Of a stretch of DNA of 64,000 nucleotides, positions 37,341-49,497 are shown piece after piece (position 1 is the stretch's first letter; each line of letters opens with the position of its first letter). Source of the stretch: Geosiphon pyriformis (lineage: Eukaryota > Glomeromycota > Glomeromycetes > Archaeosporales > Geosiphonaceae); contig JAAOMT010000009.1 in assembly GCA_016748015.1 (NCBI GenBank), positions 1,368,762-1,432,761 on the forward strand, read 5' to 3'. A model generated the notes under the pieces. The model was not told the origin of the DNA. It was given only the letters and a program-made list of their open reading frames with translations, and did not search any database. The translations under genes were made by a program, and so were the position numbers.

Positions 37341-37420
37341 AATAATATAAAATAATACAAAATAATACAAAATAATATAAAATAATATAAAATAATATAA
37401 GATAATACAAGATAATACAT
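37341..37420. repeat. 10-bp tandem repeat
   Basis: About eight copies of ATAATACAAA/ATAATATAAA/ATAATATAAG in a row. Confidence 0.85.
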
Positions 37421-37599
37421 AATAACAAAAAATATAGAATAATTAGTATTAGCATAGAATAATTAATTATAATATAAAAAAACAAAGCAATAATTAAAAT
37501 AATAAACAATAGTTAGTAATAACAAACTATTAAAAACAATTTTGTAAAATTAAAGAATATGTATAAAAACAAATAGTTTAATAAATAAAAAAAGAACAG

Positions 37600-38130
37600 T
37601 AAAAAAAACAAAAATTACTTTTTTTTTAATATTTTAATCTTAACTTAATAAACTTTTATCTTATATATTTTTGAACCAATTTAATAAAATCTTATTATTT
37701 AATTTACAAATACATAATTACAATATTCTAAATGTTTAAATCAAATTAATTGTTTTAATTATTTTTATTATAAACCAAATACTATTAGCATGAAAATGCT
37801 TTTAGAATCTTAATAACTTGAACTTATTGTTTTTAATTATGACAATTAACAGAATATTAAATTTTTTTTTATTTTTTATTTTTTTTATAAAGTAGCAATC
37901 TTAAAAATCAACTATTTGAAAATATATTTTATAATAGTCTGGTAAAAAAAATTTTTTTTTAATTTTGAATATTAATTTTATTTTGTTGACTTATTAAAAA
38001 AATAAAAAAACAATACTAAAATTATACAAAAACTAAAATATTATAAACAAGTTAATAAAAACATTAGATTAAGAATTTCAGAAATTAAAGTGATTAAATA
38101 AAACAGATTAATAAATATTATAAATTTTTA
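37600..38130 (+). mobile_element. Possible very decayed gypsy-family LTR
   Basis: A few blocks resemble the gypsy LTR in order: ACTTGAACTTATTG near 37,818 (LTR: ACTGGAACAATAGC), GACAATTAACAGAATATTA near 37,848 and TAGTCTGGTAAAA near 37,935 (LTR: TTGCCTGGTAAAA). Ends and duplication cannot be defined. Confidence 0.3.
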
Positions 38131-38975
38131 TGCAAAAAAAATGTGATTAAAAAATTTTATTTTATTGTAATATATATATCTAATACTTAAATATAAAAAA
38201 TTATAAAATCTTTTTTATATAGTAATTAGCAGTTTATTGTAAATTATTTTTATAATAAATATATATAAACCAATAAAAACTTAATTAATATATTTAATTA
38301 ACATATATAAATTAAATATTATATTATAAATATAAAATTTTAATTAATATTTTTAATAATAAATATATTAATAAATTTGGCTTTAAATTAATTTTTTAAA
38401 AAAGATAATTAATTAACTTATAAATATAATAAACAAATTTTTTAACATTTTTTAAATTACTAAATTATTAAAAATAATTAAGTATTTTTTAAGAAAAAAA
38501 TATAACAAAAAATATATTTTTTAAATAGTCAAAATAATATAATAATATTTTAATTAACAACTATTTTAAAAATAGAATTCAAAATTAATTAATTTAAATT
38601 TACATTATTATTAAAGTTTTTCTACTTTTTTCTTAATATTATTAATACTATTTTGCTATTAACTTTACTGTTAATAAAAGTTAATAAATTTTTAATAAGC
38701 TAATTTTTCTGTTAAAATATTTTTTTATACTTTAAACTATATATATTATTAAGTTTATAATAAAATAGCCAATTTTATACCAATTATTTGTGTAATTATT
38801 TTACAATAAAAGTTAATTTTTTTACAGAAAAATATTATTATTATTATTTTTTTTATTAATTAATGAGTGAGGTTCAAATGCTACCTACTGCTATACATCA
38901 AAAAAATGATCTAAAGTAGGCATGAATCATGCATTTTCTACACGTGACCAGCCACTCAAACCAGTCAGAACAACA

Positions 38976-41900
38976 CTACACAGCTATATAAACAAAAACT
39001 GAGTTACCAATACCAGAAAAAAATAAGCAACACTTGCAATAACCAAAGCTAACACTGAAAGTCTCAACCATTCCCAGCAAATTGACCACACCAGCAGAAA
39101 ACTTTGAAGACAAACCAGGCAATGAAATAGGAATTGAATCATCTAGAAAAATCAACCTATTCTTCTCCATATATACACAATGTTTCACATGAACCAACCA
39201 AATATCATCCCTAAAAGCAAGACCAAGAGAACACATGAACTTGACAACCTTTGAACCAGCCACCTTAAGGTCATGGAAAACAAAAACAGCCTTGCGAAAC
39301 CAATTATTAAAAACAAAACTTTTATGAAGAGCCGCTGACACTAAAGAACCAGAGACACAAGATGACAACAAACGCAACACACTTGACAAAGAATAAGACA
39401 ATCCAGAAAGTGCCTTCCAAGACTCCATGTAGAATTCTAATAACTGACACTAAGCAGAATCATCAACTCCACAAGAAAACACATGATTTGACACCTCTAC
39501 TTCACCACAATATAAGCACAAAACACTAAGATAAGACCTATTATAAAGGTGCTTATGAACAGCCACAAGTAGTCGATAATGCAAAGCCTTCATGAAATAA
39601 GTGCATACATTAGCTGAGATTTTGCTGGTAAAACCAGTGGTCATATGCAAATCCAGATGCCATACCAATGAAGAGTGTGACCAATCAATCTCAGAAACCA
39701 AATCACTCATCAAAAACTTAACTTCTGAACCTATTTCCCAATGTGTATGACTAATAAAGCAAAAAACATCTCGGACAAAATGTCTAGAATTACCAAAAAT
39801 TACAACATCATTGGCCACCAAAAAGTGCTCATCCAAGCAAGAAGGAAAAAACCAACTAGAAAAAGAGTCAGAACCAGCAATCACATCAGCCTGCTCATTT
39901 TCTTCCATACCAGAATAATCTTTGACTTTATATTAGCTAACCCTTAAAATTTTCCCATAAATTAAGTTAACAATATGCCAATGCTCAACCCAGTACTGAC
40001 TGTGAAAATCAGGACACAAAAGACCTAATTCCAACTTGCACGCATCCAAGGCAGATTGACTATCTGAAAACAGACAAACTGAATTAAAAGAGGAAATGCA
40101 TTCCAGGGCCAAAGCAATGACTTGTAGCTCAACCAGAGTGGACGACATCAAATTCAACATACCAATGCCTAAATCCAGACCAACATCCTCAAAAAAGGCA
40201 GCAGTGCCAGCTTTACAACTGACCATATCCAGATTCCTCAAAGATCCATCTGTGTAGACAGATAAACAACCAGTTTCAACATGTGAGAGACAATCACAGA
40301 CAGACAAAAATTCACCAGAACCAAGAATATTCAAAGGACCAACATCATTCAAAACTGAAAAAAAAGCAGAAGAAGAAGTCACACCATCAAAAAATGCAGC
40401 AGAAAGCCTAAACCAATTAGGGATGGGTCTGCGAGGGTCCAACTTTTTCCACTGCTTAAATGCATACCAACTAAAAACAGAATCATGATGATCACAAAGC
40501 TGATCAACAAAAGCTATACCATAATGCTGGAGAGATGAGAAAAACTTAAAAATCTTGACTTGCCAAGAACAGCCAATATGGGCACCCCATCATTAAAACA
40601 AAATACATTGGCCAAAGAGCCATTCAAAAATAAATTGCAATTAAAAAGTACACAAACCAGGCCAGCCAGAAAGTTATTAGAAGCATTGACACAAATACGA
40701 ACCAGACAACTTAATTGGTGAACAGGGTGCCAACACAAAACTTGTAAGTCATAAGATCTGTGAGAAAATAAGCAGCCCAAAATACCACTGGAGTTCACAA
40801 AACTGATGAGAGAGGTAACCTTGTCCTCAGATTAAACCTGCAGAAAGGACTTTAGACCATAAAAGAAAGGGTGGTGAATCATATCACCAGAAAAATCAAG
40901 TGGCAGACCAGATTTGAGTTTTAAAGCCTTGCGAATCATGGCATCTCATTTGTTGCATGCACCAACAGGAACAAAGTTAAACTGGGTCCTATAACCAACT
41001 ATAGGATAGAGAACCACTAAAACTAAATACAAGAGCTGCTTATCTGTGATAGTCTTTCTCAGAACCAGATTGGTAAAAAAATGAATGTCTGAATAGGCTT
41101 TAACTAAACTAGGTTTCGATAGGCTCTCAGTTGAAAAAAAAATACCCAAATATTGATGAGACTCTCCTTTTCTGGCAATAAAAATGGGTAAACCACTGAT
41201 AAAAAGAGAAGAATTGCTGACTCTGCTATTAATAAAGATGGCCACTGTTTTGTCATTGTTAATTGAAATGTCATTGATTCGAAAAAATTCACTAGCAATA
41301 TTGAGAATATGTTGAGTAGTCCTCAGACTGCTACTAACCCAAATTGTATCATCAATGAAAACACCAGCAGCAAAAAATGTAGAAAATCTAACCTGAGATT
41401 CAGCACAATCACTCTTGGAAATAAAATAAGAATTCAGTCTGTACCCATATACACTCCTCTGTCACTTGATTTCGCACAAGAGAGGATCATAAAATATGCG
41501 CCACAAGAGAGAAAAAAAGACTTCCCCTTGGTCCAAACCATTATGCACATGATAACCACTCATCAGCCCAAAATCTGTCATAACTCAATTGGTGCAATCC
41601 CAATGAATACCACTGAAAAACTGAATGAATTTGTCACACATTTTAATCCTAACCAAACATTTACTGAGATGCTCCTAGCCAACCGAATCATACACCTTCT
41701 TCATGTCCTGTAAAATGAGCCAGAGCTCACGGTTCTTTTCCAGAGCATCTTCAACAATAGAACCAACTGCAAAAATGAGAGACTGAGTAGATATACCCTT
41801 CAAAACTGAAAAGTTGTCACTACAAAAAACATCAAACATGCTGCATGTCAACAAAATTTGATCAGAAAAAATCTTGGAAAGAATTTTATGAGCTGTCTCA

Positions 41901-43690
41901 ATCAAAGCAATAGGATGCATATTTGTTAATACACCCTCCCACTCATATGGTTTAGGGATCATTGAGACCCATGCCTCCTTCTAAGAGCAAGACACTAATT
42001 CACATAACAAACAAGAGTTTAAAAGCACCAAAAACATATCCAAAACAGATCTATCACAATGCTTCCAGAGTTCATTTGAAATTCCAGAAAGGCCAGCAGC
42101 TTTGCCATCAGGCAGACCAGAAACCATCTTGAACAACTCATCAAAACTAATTGAACTCATTACACCAGAAAAGGCTTCATCAAAAACATAATCCAAAAGT
42201 TGATATTGATGATTCCAATCACTAGAGACATCAGTGACCACCTAATGTGATCGAGTCCAACCTTCCATAATCACATCCACCTTAGACTTCACAAGATCAA
42301 ACTCCAAAATCAGTTCATTACTCACCATCAGATAGTCTAAAACTACTTTGTGGAAAGGGCATTCCAAAACACTTCTAATAGTATGACCCTTGTTCAACTC
42401 AAAGCTCTTTATTCTTTTGTCAATTGCCAATCTGATCTAAGACTCCCTAGTATGGTCCAATTCCAACAACTTAGATAAATGGTAAGATTTTCTGATTTTG
42501 GCCAAAACCAACCGAATAGCATTAAAATGGGAACCCAAAAGAAAAAGAGACTTAACAACAGAGGTGTTAGTAGAATCAAGACCATTCCATAAGCCAAATA
42601 GGAAAACAAACTTATCATGGGAAGCCAGATGTGAGACTTTGACAATTCTTAACACCAAAAGTTCCAATTTGTGAAATCTGGAGGATGTCTTATTAAAGAC
42701 ACTGTCATAGTTCTTAAACCATTTCTTCTTAAAAACACTTTCTGTTGACAAGCACACTATTTGGTGAAGAGCATTTTACATCGAGTCCAAATCCGAACTT
42801 TTCCCAGTAGCACCAAACTCATCACAAAACATGGCAGCATTTGCAGCCATATCTTCTTTGAATTTGATTCACTTAACACTATTAGCATTCATAAAATTAT
42901 ATTTCCAACAATCCCTATTTGCCTGTTTATGCAAAAAGTTCAGTTGTACATCCAGCAAACCACCAAGACCCATAGATACAGAAACAGCCTTATGATCAGT
43001 ATCAAAATAGTTATTGACAGCAGCCACACTACGATCTACTACTGCACCAATCAAATTAGATGAAATAAACATGTAATTAATTGTCTTAGTGACACCACAA
43101 GAGTTGCACCAAGTAGGTAACTTTACAGAAAAGCTCCCCCCCCCAAAGAGTTAACCAAACCCAAATCAAAGCATTTTTTGAGACTGGCACACTTCCGAGA
43201 ACTATCCTCATTGAAATCACCACTAAGAATAATAAAAGAAGATTCATTAACAGCCTTCGCAATCAAGGAATTGATCTCGACAGCTTGGAAAAACCAAGCA
43301 GTCAAAGAAACACCAGCATAAAGCCCCAAGATAGAAACCAAAAATTTGTTCTTAAAGAGTAACTTAATGCAGAGAAGGCAGCCAAAAACCTCAGAAACCT
43401 TACTAACATGCTTAGCTAAAAAATTGTCCAAAACCATCATGACACCAGCTCCAGTATAATCAGAGACCAAACCAGAAGAGAAAACACGAATGCCATCAAA
43501 CTTGCTAACCAACCAAGGACAAGTTTTATTCTTCAACTTTGTTTCCATGAGAATGGAAACCAAATTGCACAAATTTTTGTGCCAATGCACAATGTCTTCC
43601 TGTTTTGCAAAATTGTTTATACCTCGAACATTACATGTAGCTACCTTCCAAATGATGTTAGTTATTGAGAGAGAAGTGATCTAGAACCCA
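38976..43690 (-). pseudogene. LINE E ORF2: EEP endonuclease, RT, RNase H, zf-RVT, lightly damaged
   Basis: The endonuclease keeps its catalytic Glu (METKL near 43,545) and SGDFNED (near 43,212). A G-run, nine C on the plus strand at 43,136-43,144, coincides with a frame change. RT blocks are present: GLSGISNELWKHCD, QDMKKVYDSVG (near 41,680) and intact FIDD (41,348-41,359). A second frame change lies near 40,545. RNase H has VYTDGS (near 40,255), ELQVIALALE and LFSDSQSALD, but the usual GH-SG histidine reads DYSG. The zinc tail LCLYCGEVEVSNHVFSC is intact near 39,500. Only stops and two frame changes separate it from a full ORF of about 1,570 codons. Confidence 0.92.
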
Positions 43691-45569
43691 AACCAGCATT
43701 TTCCAACCTGGCTGAAAGGCCCATAACAGTTTTCGAAAGAATATCCAAAGTATCTTCCAATTTAGAAACTGCTGACGAATTGTAAACAACTGTTTTTACA
43801 ACAGTTCCATTACTAGTGGCTGCACCCGAACCCTCACTTATCACTGTATCCACTCCTTAATTCTGTGATAAAGGGGTCACCAATAGCTGACATCTAGGGC
43901 CATGCTGGAAAACCATTGGTCCAAGTGCATTCAACCTCTTGGCCAGCTTATTAACCTGCTTAGCAAGGCTGACAAGACTGTGTTCAAGAGCAGCAAACCT
44001 ATTATTCACATCCAAAGAAAATTGAGAGGGAGATACCATGGCCAACAGTGAACCACTACCAGAAGACGATAAAGCCATGCGAGAATTGAGACTTCCAGCA
44101 ACTTGAGCCCAAGTTTTACCAGCAAAAGACATGGAATGAAAGATAAGAGCCAGCTTTTTTTTATAAATGCCAGCCAGACAAATCCGATCCTGATCGGAGA
44201 ACACTCATTTCCCATGGACACCAGAATTTCTACCCAAAGAACAGTTGATTGTAATATGACCAAATTGTTTGCACTGAATGCAACTGGCCAAAGAAAGACC
44301 AGCCCACTGCAAACTCACACCCTTGAAAACAGAAACAAAACCAATAGCAGCCAACTTGAATGCCTTACTCTCAAAACAAATGACCGCACACTTATTATGA
44401 ACATATAAACTAGGATTTCGGCCAATAAAGCATGTTTTCCCACCATAAGCTTCCACCAACTCAAAAAGATTATATGCAGTAATACCAACCAGAAGGGTGT
44501 ACAACAAAGTGCGATAATGGTTCCTCAAAATCCATAGCTTCTTGTCACTAATGGCCAAAGCAACATGCACAGAATCCTTACTCATGAGAACTGATTATTT
44601 AGATGTGACCAAACATGCAGTTTCAGTAGACTCAAATTCTACCAAAGCCTTCTGCCAAAGCCCAATTAATTGCATCTTAATTGATATGATTTTGCCAAAT
44701 TTGGAGAACACTGCCTCAATCATTGATTTGAGAAGATCTATTGGGATCTCCTTGATGATTATTTCCTGATCTGAACAGTTGTTGATTTTTTTGAGACCAT
44801 CGTTCACAATTATTTTTTTATTGATCGCCATTTTCCTGGCCTTATTCAAACTAGACCCACTTGTGAAAGTTGACCAAATAATACCAGGAAATTTTAAGGA
44901 AGTTAAGGCTTCCCCAAAACCATCAATTCTGTAAAAAATTTTCTTAATTAAAATCAACTTATCACTATTGGTCTTTCCAGACACATTTGACAACTCTACA
45001 TCCAAGACAAACAATTTAACTGGTTCAAAGACACAATGTTCTAAAACACATAAAATCACAGACGACAGCCAATTGGATCTAGCAAATTTAGCTCCAGGAA
45101 GCACCAATTTAGTATCATCATCACTCATGTCTGTGAAAGAAATTGCCTTTGGTGGCTGTTCCAAAATGAGAGTTCTTGTTTGTGTTTTCCTCGGAGTCAT
45201 ATCGTCTTCCATTTTATCAGTCTCAAAAGTGTTGGGATCCATGTAATTTGTCTCCTTAGCAATCGTGCTTTCCAAATTCTTAACATCTGACACCTTACTA
45301 ACACCTGCTTTCTCACTATCCACTTTACTTCCCCAAGATCTCTGCAGCCCAACACCATTACCATATAGCATATCCACCAAAATCAGACCATTCGACAAGT
45401 CTATAATGCCACCAGAGATACCAGGCAACTTTGTTTTTTTGTATAAAAGACCATGTGAGTATACACTTTCAACATGCGCTTTAATTTTTTTACTGCCAGA
45501 CCAGAACCCCAACTCAGCCGAACTCGAACTCGAAGCACCAGCAAAAGAGCCCACTGGATCCATAGGCAC
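43662..45569 (-). pseudogene. LINE E ORF1, full length with three in-frame stops
   Basis: A single frame of about 635 codons from MPMDPVGSF to the TAA at 43,662-43,664, interrupted by stops at 44,595-44,597, 44,205-44,207 and 43,857-43,859. Segments: a Ser-rich N-terminus, the acidic SFTDMSDDDTK, FVLDVELSNVSGK, an RRM-like block (IIIKEIPIDLLKSM...IISIKMQLIGLWQKALVEFE), a central conserved domain, the knuckle CIQCKQFGHITINC near 44,240-44,282 and a C-terminal helical part. ORF1 ends within the first codons upstream of ORF2, so the two ORFs nearly overlap. The first stop sits at the Trp of SKWS, as in copy D. Confidence 0.9.
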
Positions 45570-45676
45570 AAATAGAGGTACATTTGAAGAAATAACAAAA
45601 GAGATGAAGGGAAAAAAGGATAAGGAAGACTATCTCTTCGACAACTTCAAGCTTTTGTTGTGGACAAGGGATCAAT

Positions 45677-46640
45677 AAAAAAAAGAGTTTTTAATTATCT
45701 AATATTATTTGTAAGTTTTTCAAAATAATATGTAGTTATTTTATTGTAAAAATTAACTTTTTTACAAAAAATTTGAACTATAAACTATTTAATAATATAA
45801 AAAAAAAATATAAAAATTATGTTAAAAAAATTGTTTTAGATCCAAGCTTAAAAATTATTAATTATTACTAAAATTAGTAACTAATTAATTTCAAAATATA
45901 TTAATAAAAAATAATTAATTTTGAAATAATAATAATTAAGAAATTTATGTTTTTTTTAAAGTGAATTTTTAATTAAATAAATTTGTAAAAAAAATTATTT
46001 TAAGAAAAGTTATTTTTAATTACTATTATTATAGATAAACTTGATAAAATATGTTTATAATATTTAGTATTAATAATTTAATACTAAGAGTAGTTTACAA
46101 ATCAAATAAAATTGTATTTAATTGTATTAAAAATTATTAATTTCTAAAAAATTTTTCTTGTTTAATATTCTATTTATTAAGTTTTTTTGTTATAAAATAC
46201 ACAGATATAATTTTTTTAATTATGTTGTCTTAGTTGTATTTTTTTTTAAGTTAATAAGCACAATTATTAAAGTTGGTTTTATATAATTATTTGTAAAAAG
46301 TTGTATTTAAGAATTAATATAAAAAGACTAAAAATTTTTGATAATATTAAGTATATTTATGCCAAAATTATTAAATTTATTAAGATTTTAGTTATTGGTA
46401 ATTATAAAAAAGTTAACTGTTATATATTAAACTTATATTGAAATTAAAGTTATATAACTTATTGCCTAATAATATAAACTTGTTTAATGATTTAAAAAAT
46501 TTTATGTCTTTTTTATTCAAAAATATGTTCAGTTTTTAAAAGTTCAGAAAAATATGTTATTTGCTTTCAAATTTGGAATAAAACACCTTTTTTTTTGTGG
46601 TTATAAGTACATAATATAGTCTTGTTTGGTTCAAAATACT
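45677..46640. other. AT-rich flank right of LINE E
   Basis: The first 280 bp are the second half of the inverted repeat R interrupted by LINE E (GTTTTAGATCCAAGCTT near 45,833). The rest is low-GC DNA with no recognisable gene. Confidence 0.6.
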
Positions 46641-46641
46641 A

Positions 46642-46960
46642 TTGGCTTCAATAATATTTGAAAACCAATTAATAATAAAAATATCTATTTTGGTTATTAT
46701 TATTATTATTATTATTAAAATTAAATTGATCTATGTTAAAACTGTGTTTTGGTTTTTTAGATTTTTTTTTGCTGTTGTTGCACTTTATAATATTTTTTTG
46801 GGTGTATTTTTTAATAACATCAAAAATGCTTTTGGAGTTTTTGGTAAAATCACTGGTATTAAATTGAAGCCTGCTGGGCTGTAACAAAACAGCATTGCTT
46901 ATTTCAAATCATTTAATGCTGCTCTTGTTTACTAGTAAAAAAAAATAACGTTTAGATTCT
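46642..46960 (+). pseudogene. LINE ORF1 remnant of another subfamily
   Basis: An 80-codon open segment ends in IKNAFGVFGKITGIKLKPAGL followed by a stop and QNSIAYF, resembling the FGKI-SIK-LIGLWQKALVEF block of the ORF1 RRM-like region in LINEs D and E. The N-terminal part is low-complexity Ile/Lys/Asn. It marks the last transposon trace before the gene-dense half of the window. Confidence 0.4.
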
Positions 46961-47444
46961 TTTTATTCTCAATCAAAAGAAAGTTATTGTTTCCTGTAAT
47001 GCATTTAAAACTGGTTTTAAAAATTTTAAAAAGACATTGTTTTGGTTAATAGTCATGCACAGTTAAAGAGAAGTAGGAACCTTTTACATTTAGTAACATA
47101 GCTCTTTCAGGCCGACATTTCCCAACCTTTAGCATGACATACCAAAACTAAATATTCACATTTACAATATTATAAAACTTCTTGTTTTTCGTTCATTTTC
47201 AACAGATATGAATTTACTATTCCTCTTACATAGTTAAAAGAAGGTAAAACATTGTTTTATATTGTCTAATAAAAGTGCCATGTTGTAGTTCATTTAATTG
47301 TGAAAAAGCACGAAAAAAATGTTATTTATTTTCGCGATTTTGAACCTGATAAGCATTACCAGTATTGTACAAATACGTCACGCGTAATGTTCTTAATTCT
47401 TGCTTTTTTGACGCTCTAACCTTGAACCCCTAGCTTTGGCAATC
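46961..47444. promoter_or_regulatory. Upstream region of the TPR/F-box gene with an MluI box
   Basis: About 480 bp of intermediate GC upstream of the start codon. An ACGCGT hexamer, inside GTCACGCGTAA, lies at 47,380-47,385, about 60 bp before the ATG. In yeasts ACGCGT (MCB) binds MBF and drives G1/S transcription. That this applies here is inference. Confidence 0.4.
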
Positions 47445-49497
47445 ATGGATATTCAACCTAGAGTAACCTGTCTGTCTCGCTCTATTGATTTTTTGAAAAA
47501 TCAGGACCCCTTTGAACAAGGAAAAAAGGCATTCCAAAACAATGATTTTAAAACAGCAGAAGCTTTTTTTACAAAGGTTCTTTAAGAGTTTATTGTACCT
47601 TTTTACGATAGGTCTTTTGAATATTTTTCCTTTATGTAGGCAACCAAAGAAAATCCTTCATTTACCTTATACGAGTTCCGTTGCTCAACTTATGAAAAAC
47701 TAAATAAACCGGATTTAGCCTATCAAGACGCCATGAAAATGCTAGCTTTGAATGAAAAATGTGCAAAGGTCTTAATCAGAATTCAAATTGCAATTTAAAT
47801 GCAAAACATTTTTGATATTCATTGTAATAGGGATATATTCGAGCGGGTCGAGCTCTGAAAAAATTAAATCAACACCAAAAAGCTCAAAAGATTTATAACA
47901 CTGGAAAAGAAAAAGTATACAAAGATGATCCTCTCTACCAGGTATTTTTAAAATTCAAAATTTTTATCGAGACATTTTCTCATTTTTGGCCTTTTGAAAT
48001 CGTGATAGATTCTGGAAAACAGTTGTGAAGTTAAAAAAGTTGCAGTTGAAAACATGAGAGTAGTAAAATCGGTAATATATTTGTATTTCACTTATATTCC
48101 AATTCTTTTTACCTTACACTTTTATACTGACACTTTTTTATTAATAGGAAATATTCGCCTCGCGGAATCGTGATTTCCTCAATTTACTTCCTACAGAAAT
48201 AGTACATGAAATAGTAGGCAGATTGCCTTTAAAAAGCCTCTGTATGACCGCATCTGTCTCGAAAGCCTGGCGAAAATTTATTAATTCATCCCCGATTCTA
48301 TGGCGCAACTTGGATTTTAATAGTAATCAGAGAGCTCATAAGATTACTGACCAAACTATACGCGTCTACGCTAAAAGGGGTGGCCGACACGTGCGTTCTT
48401 TCATCTGTATGGATGCGACTAGTATCACTGATACAGGATTGAAATATCTCGCGGAGGTACGATGCAATCGTATTCAACAACTAGAAATTACCCTCAACAA
48501 CAAAATCTCTGGATCCCGTTTTACTATTTTCATCAAAACCGTCGGATCCCGTTTGACGACTATTAATTTGCTAGGGACTTTAGCTGACTCTCAAACTATT
48601 AGAGCAATTCTAGAAACTTGTATAAATTTGAAATCACTCAACCTTTCTTACTGTAAAAAAATTGGGGAGAAAGCTTTCAACCCAGAGCTTGTACGATCCA
48701 AAGCATGCAACTTAAATGAGCTTTGTCTGCGAGATTGTCCAGCTGCTAGCAAGGAAGCCCTTAGTTATTTTGCGATCCAGTTCCCTAAATTGGTAAAATT
48801 TGATTTACGGAATGATACAGATTTAACAATTACAGCTTTCGAGAGTCTGGGAAACTTTCCGGACCTGGAATGTATTCGAATGAATTCCCCAAAATCCGAA
48901 AGCAACATGGGGAGATCATTCGAAGAAATTTGTGTGTCTGTGGCAAGTGGATGTACCCAAGTACGTGAATTCGATATGAGATTTGGGTCTCTTTTGACAG
49001 ATAATTGTATCCTAGCTTTGGTATCTCAATGGGGCGATCTTCAAGTATTGGATTTACAGGGCAATACTCAGCTCTCAGATGTGGCTATGCAGCATATCGG
49101 CAATAACTGTACAAAATTGAGAGTTCTCCGTATTGGCGTATGTCCCCAAGTGACAGATAGGGGTGTAATGTTAGTGGCGAGTCCAAATGGATGTAATTTG
49201 CTTGAAGGAATTGAGATTTCTCAAAATGGAAACATTACTAATGCATCACTGGAAGCGATAGCTGAGTACCTGCCCGGCATTATAGAAATCAATATCCGTT
49301 GTTGTTCCAAAATTAATGGAAGGGCCATTGTTAATCTGGTACTGAAACGAGGGACGAATTTGAAATACTTGGCAGTTGAAGGATGCGTGGATATCGCTAA
49401 AGACGCAATTTTATATGCTCGTAAAATAATTGAGAGCAGAGGAGGGAGAGTGAGTCATATTATGCGAGAAGGAAGTGGTAGGCGACTTTTTGCCTAA
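47445..49497 (+). CDS. TPR / F-box / leucine-rich-repeat protein, Pof3/Dia2-like (SCF ubiquitin ligase receptor)
   Basis: Five exons keep phase 0 throughout: 47,445-47,576, 47,640-47,768, 47,831-47,941, 48,009-48,071 and 48,148-49,497, giving 594 residues. Residues about 1-125 form TPR-like helices (FEQGKKAFQNNDFKTAEAFF; PDLAYQDAMKMLALNEKC). An F-box follows at about 155-195 (LLPTEIVHEIVGRLPLKSL, WRKFI), then leucine-rich repeats to the C-terminus (CINLKSLNLSYC, LQVLDLQGN, LRVLRIGVC). TPR, F-box, LRR in this order is the architecture of S. pombe Pof3 (close in length) and S. cerevisiae Dia2, substrate receptors of an SCF ubiquitin ligase acting in the nucleus at replication forks and in genome stability. 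Orthology is inferred from domain order, not from alignment. It is convergent with the DHHC gene downstream. Confidence 0.85.

Larger units (their letters stand above)
33656..38859. other. AT-rich desert with repeat R copies, no genes
   Basis: 5.2 kb of very low GC sequence. Recognisable contents are an inverted R copy (34,800-35,650), a direct partial R copy (36,890-37,260), a 10-bp tandem repeat (37,341-37,420), a possible very decayed LTR (about 37,600-38,130) and another inverted R segment (38,590-38,860). The 97-residue minus-strand ORF at 37,509-37,216 is low-complexity Ile/Leu/Tyr produced by the tandem repeat. Confidence 0.7.
38860..45676 (-). mobile_element. LINE copy E, near full length and best preserved
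   Basis: Minus-strand LINE with 3' UTR (38,862-38,975, containing the GGCTGGTCA segment), ORF2 (43,690-38,976), ORF1 (45,569-43,662) and a 5' UTR to about 45,676. Flanks on both sides are inverted repeat R, so the insertion split an R copy. Confidence 0.93.

Noticed and set aside
37216-37509. 97-codon minus-strand ORF rich in Ile, Leu, Tyr, looking like a membrane protein
   Set aside because: It translates a 10-bp tandem repeat and AT-rich DNA; composition artefact.
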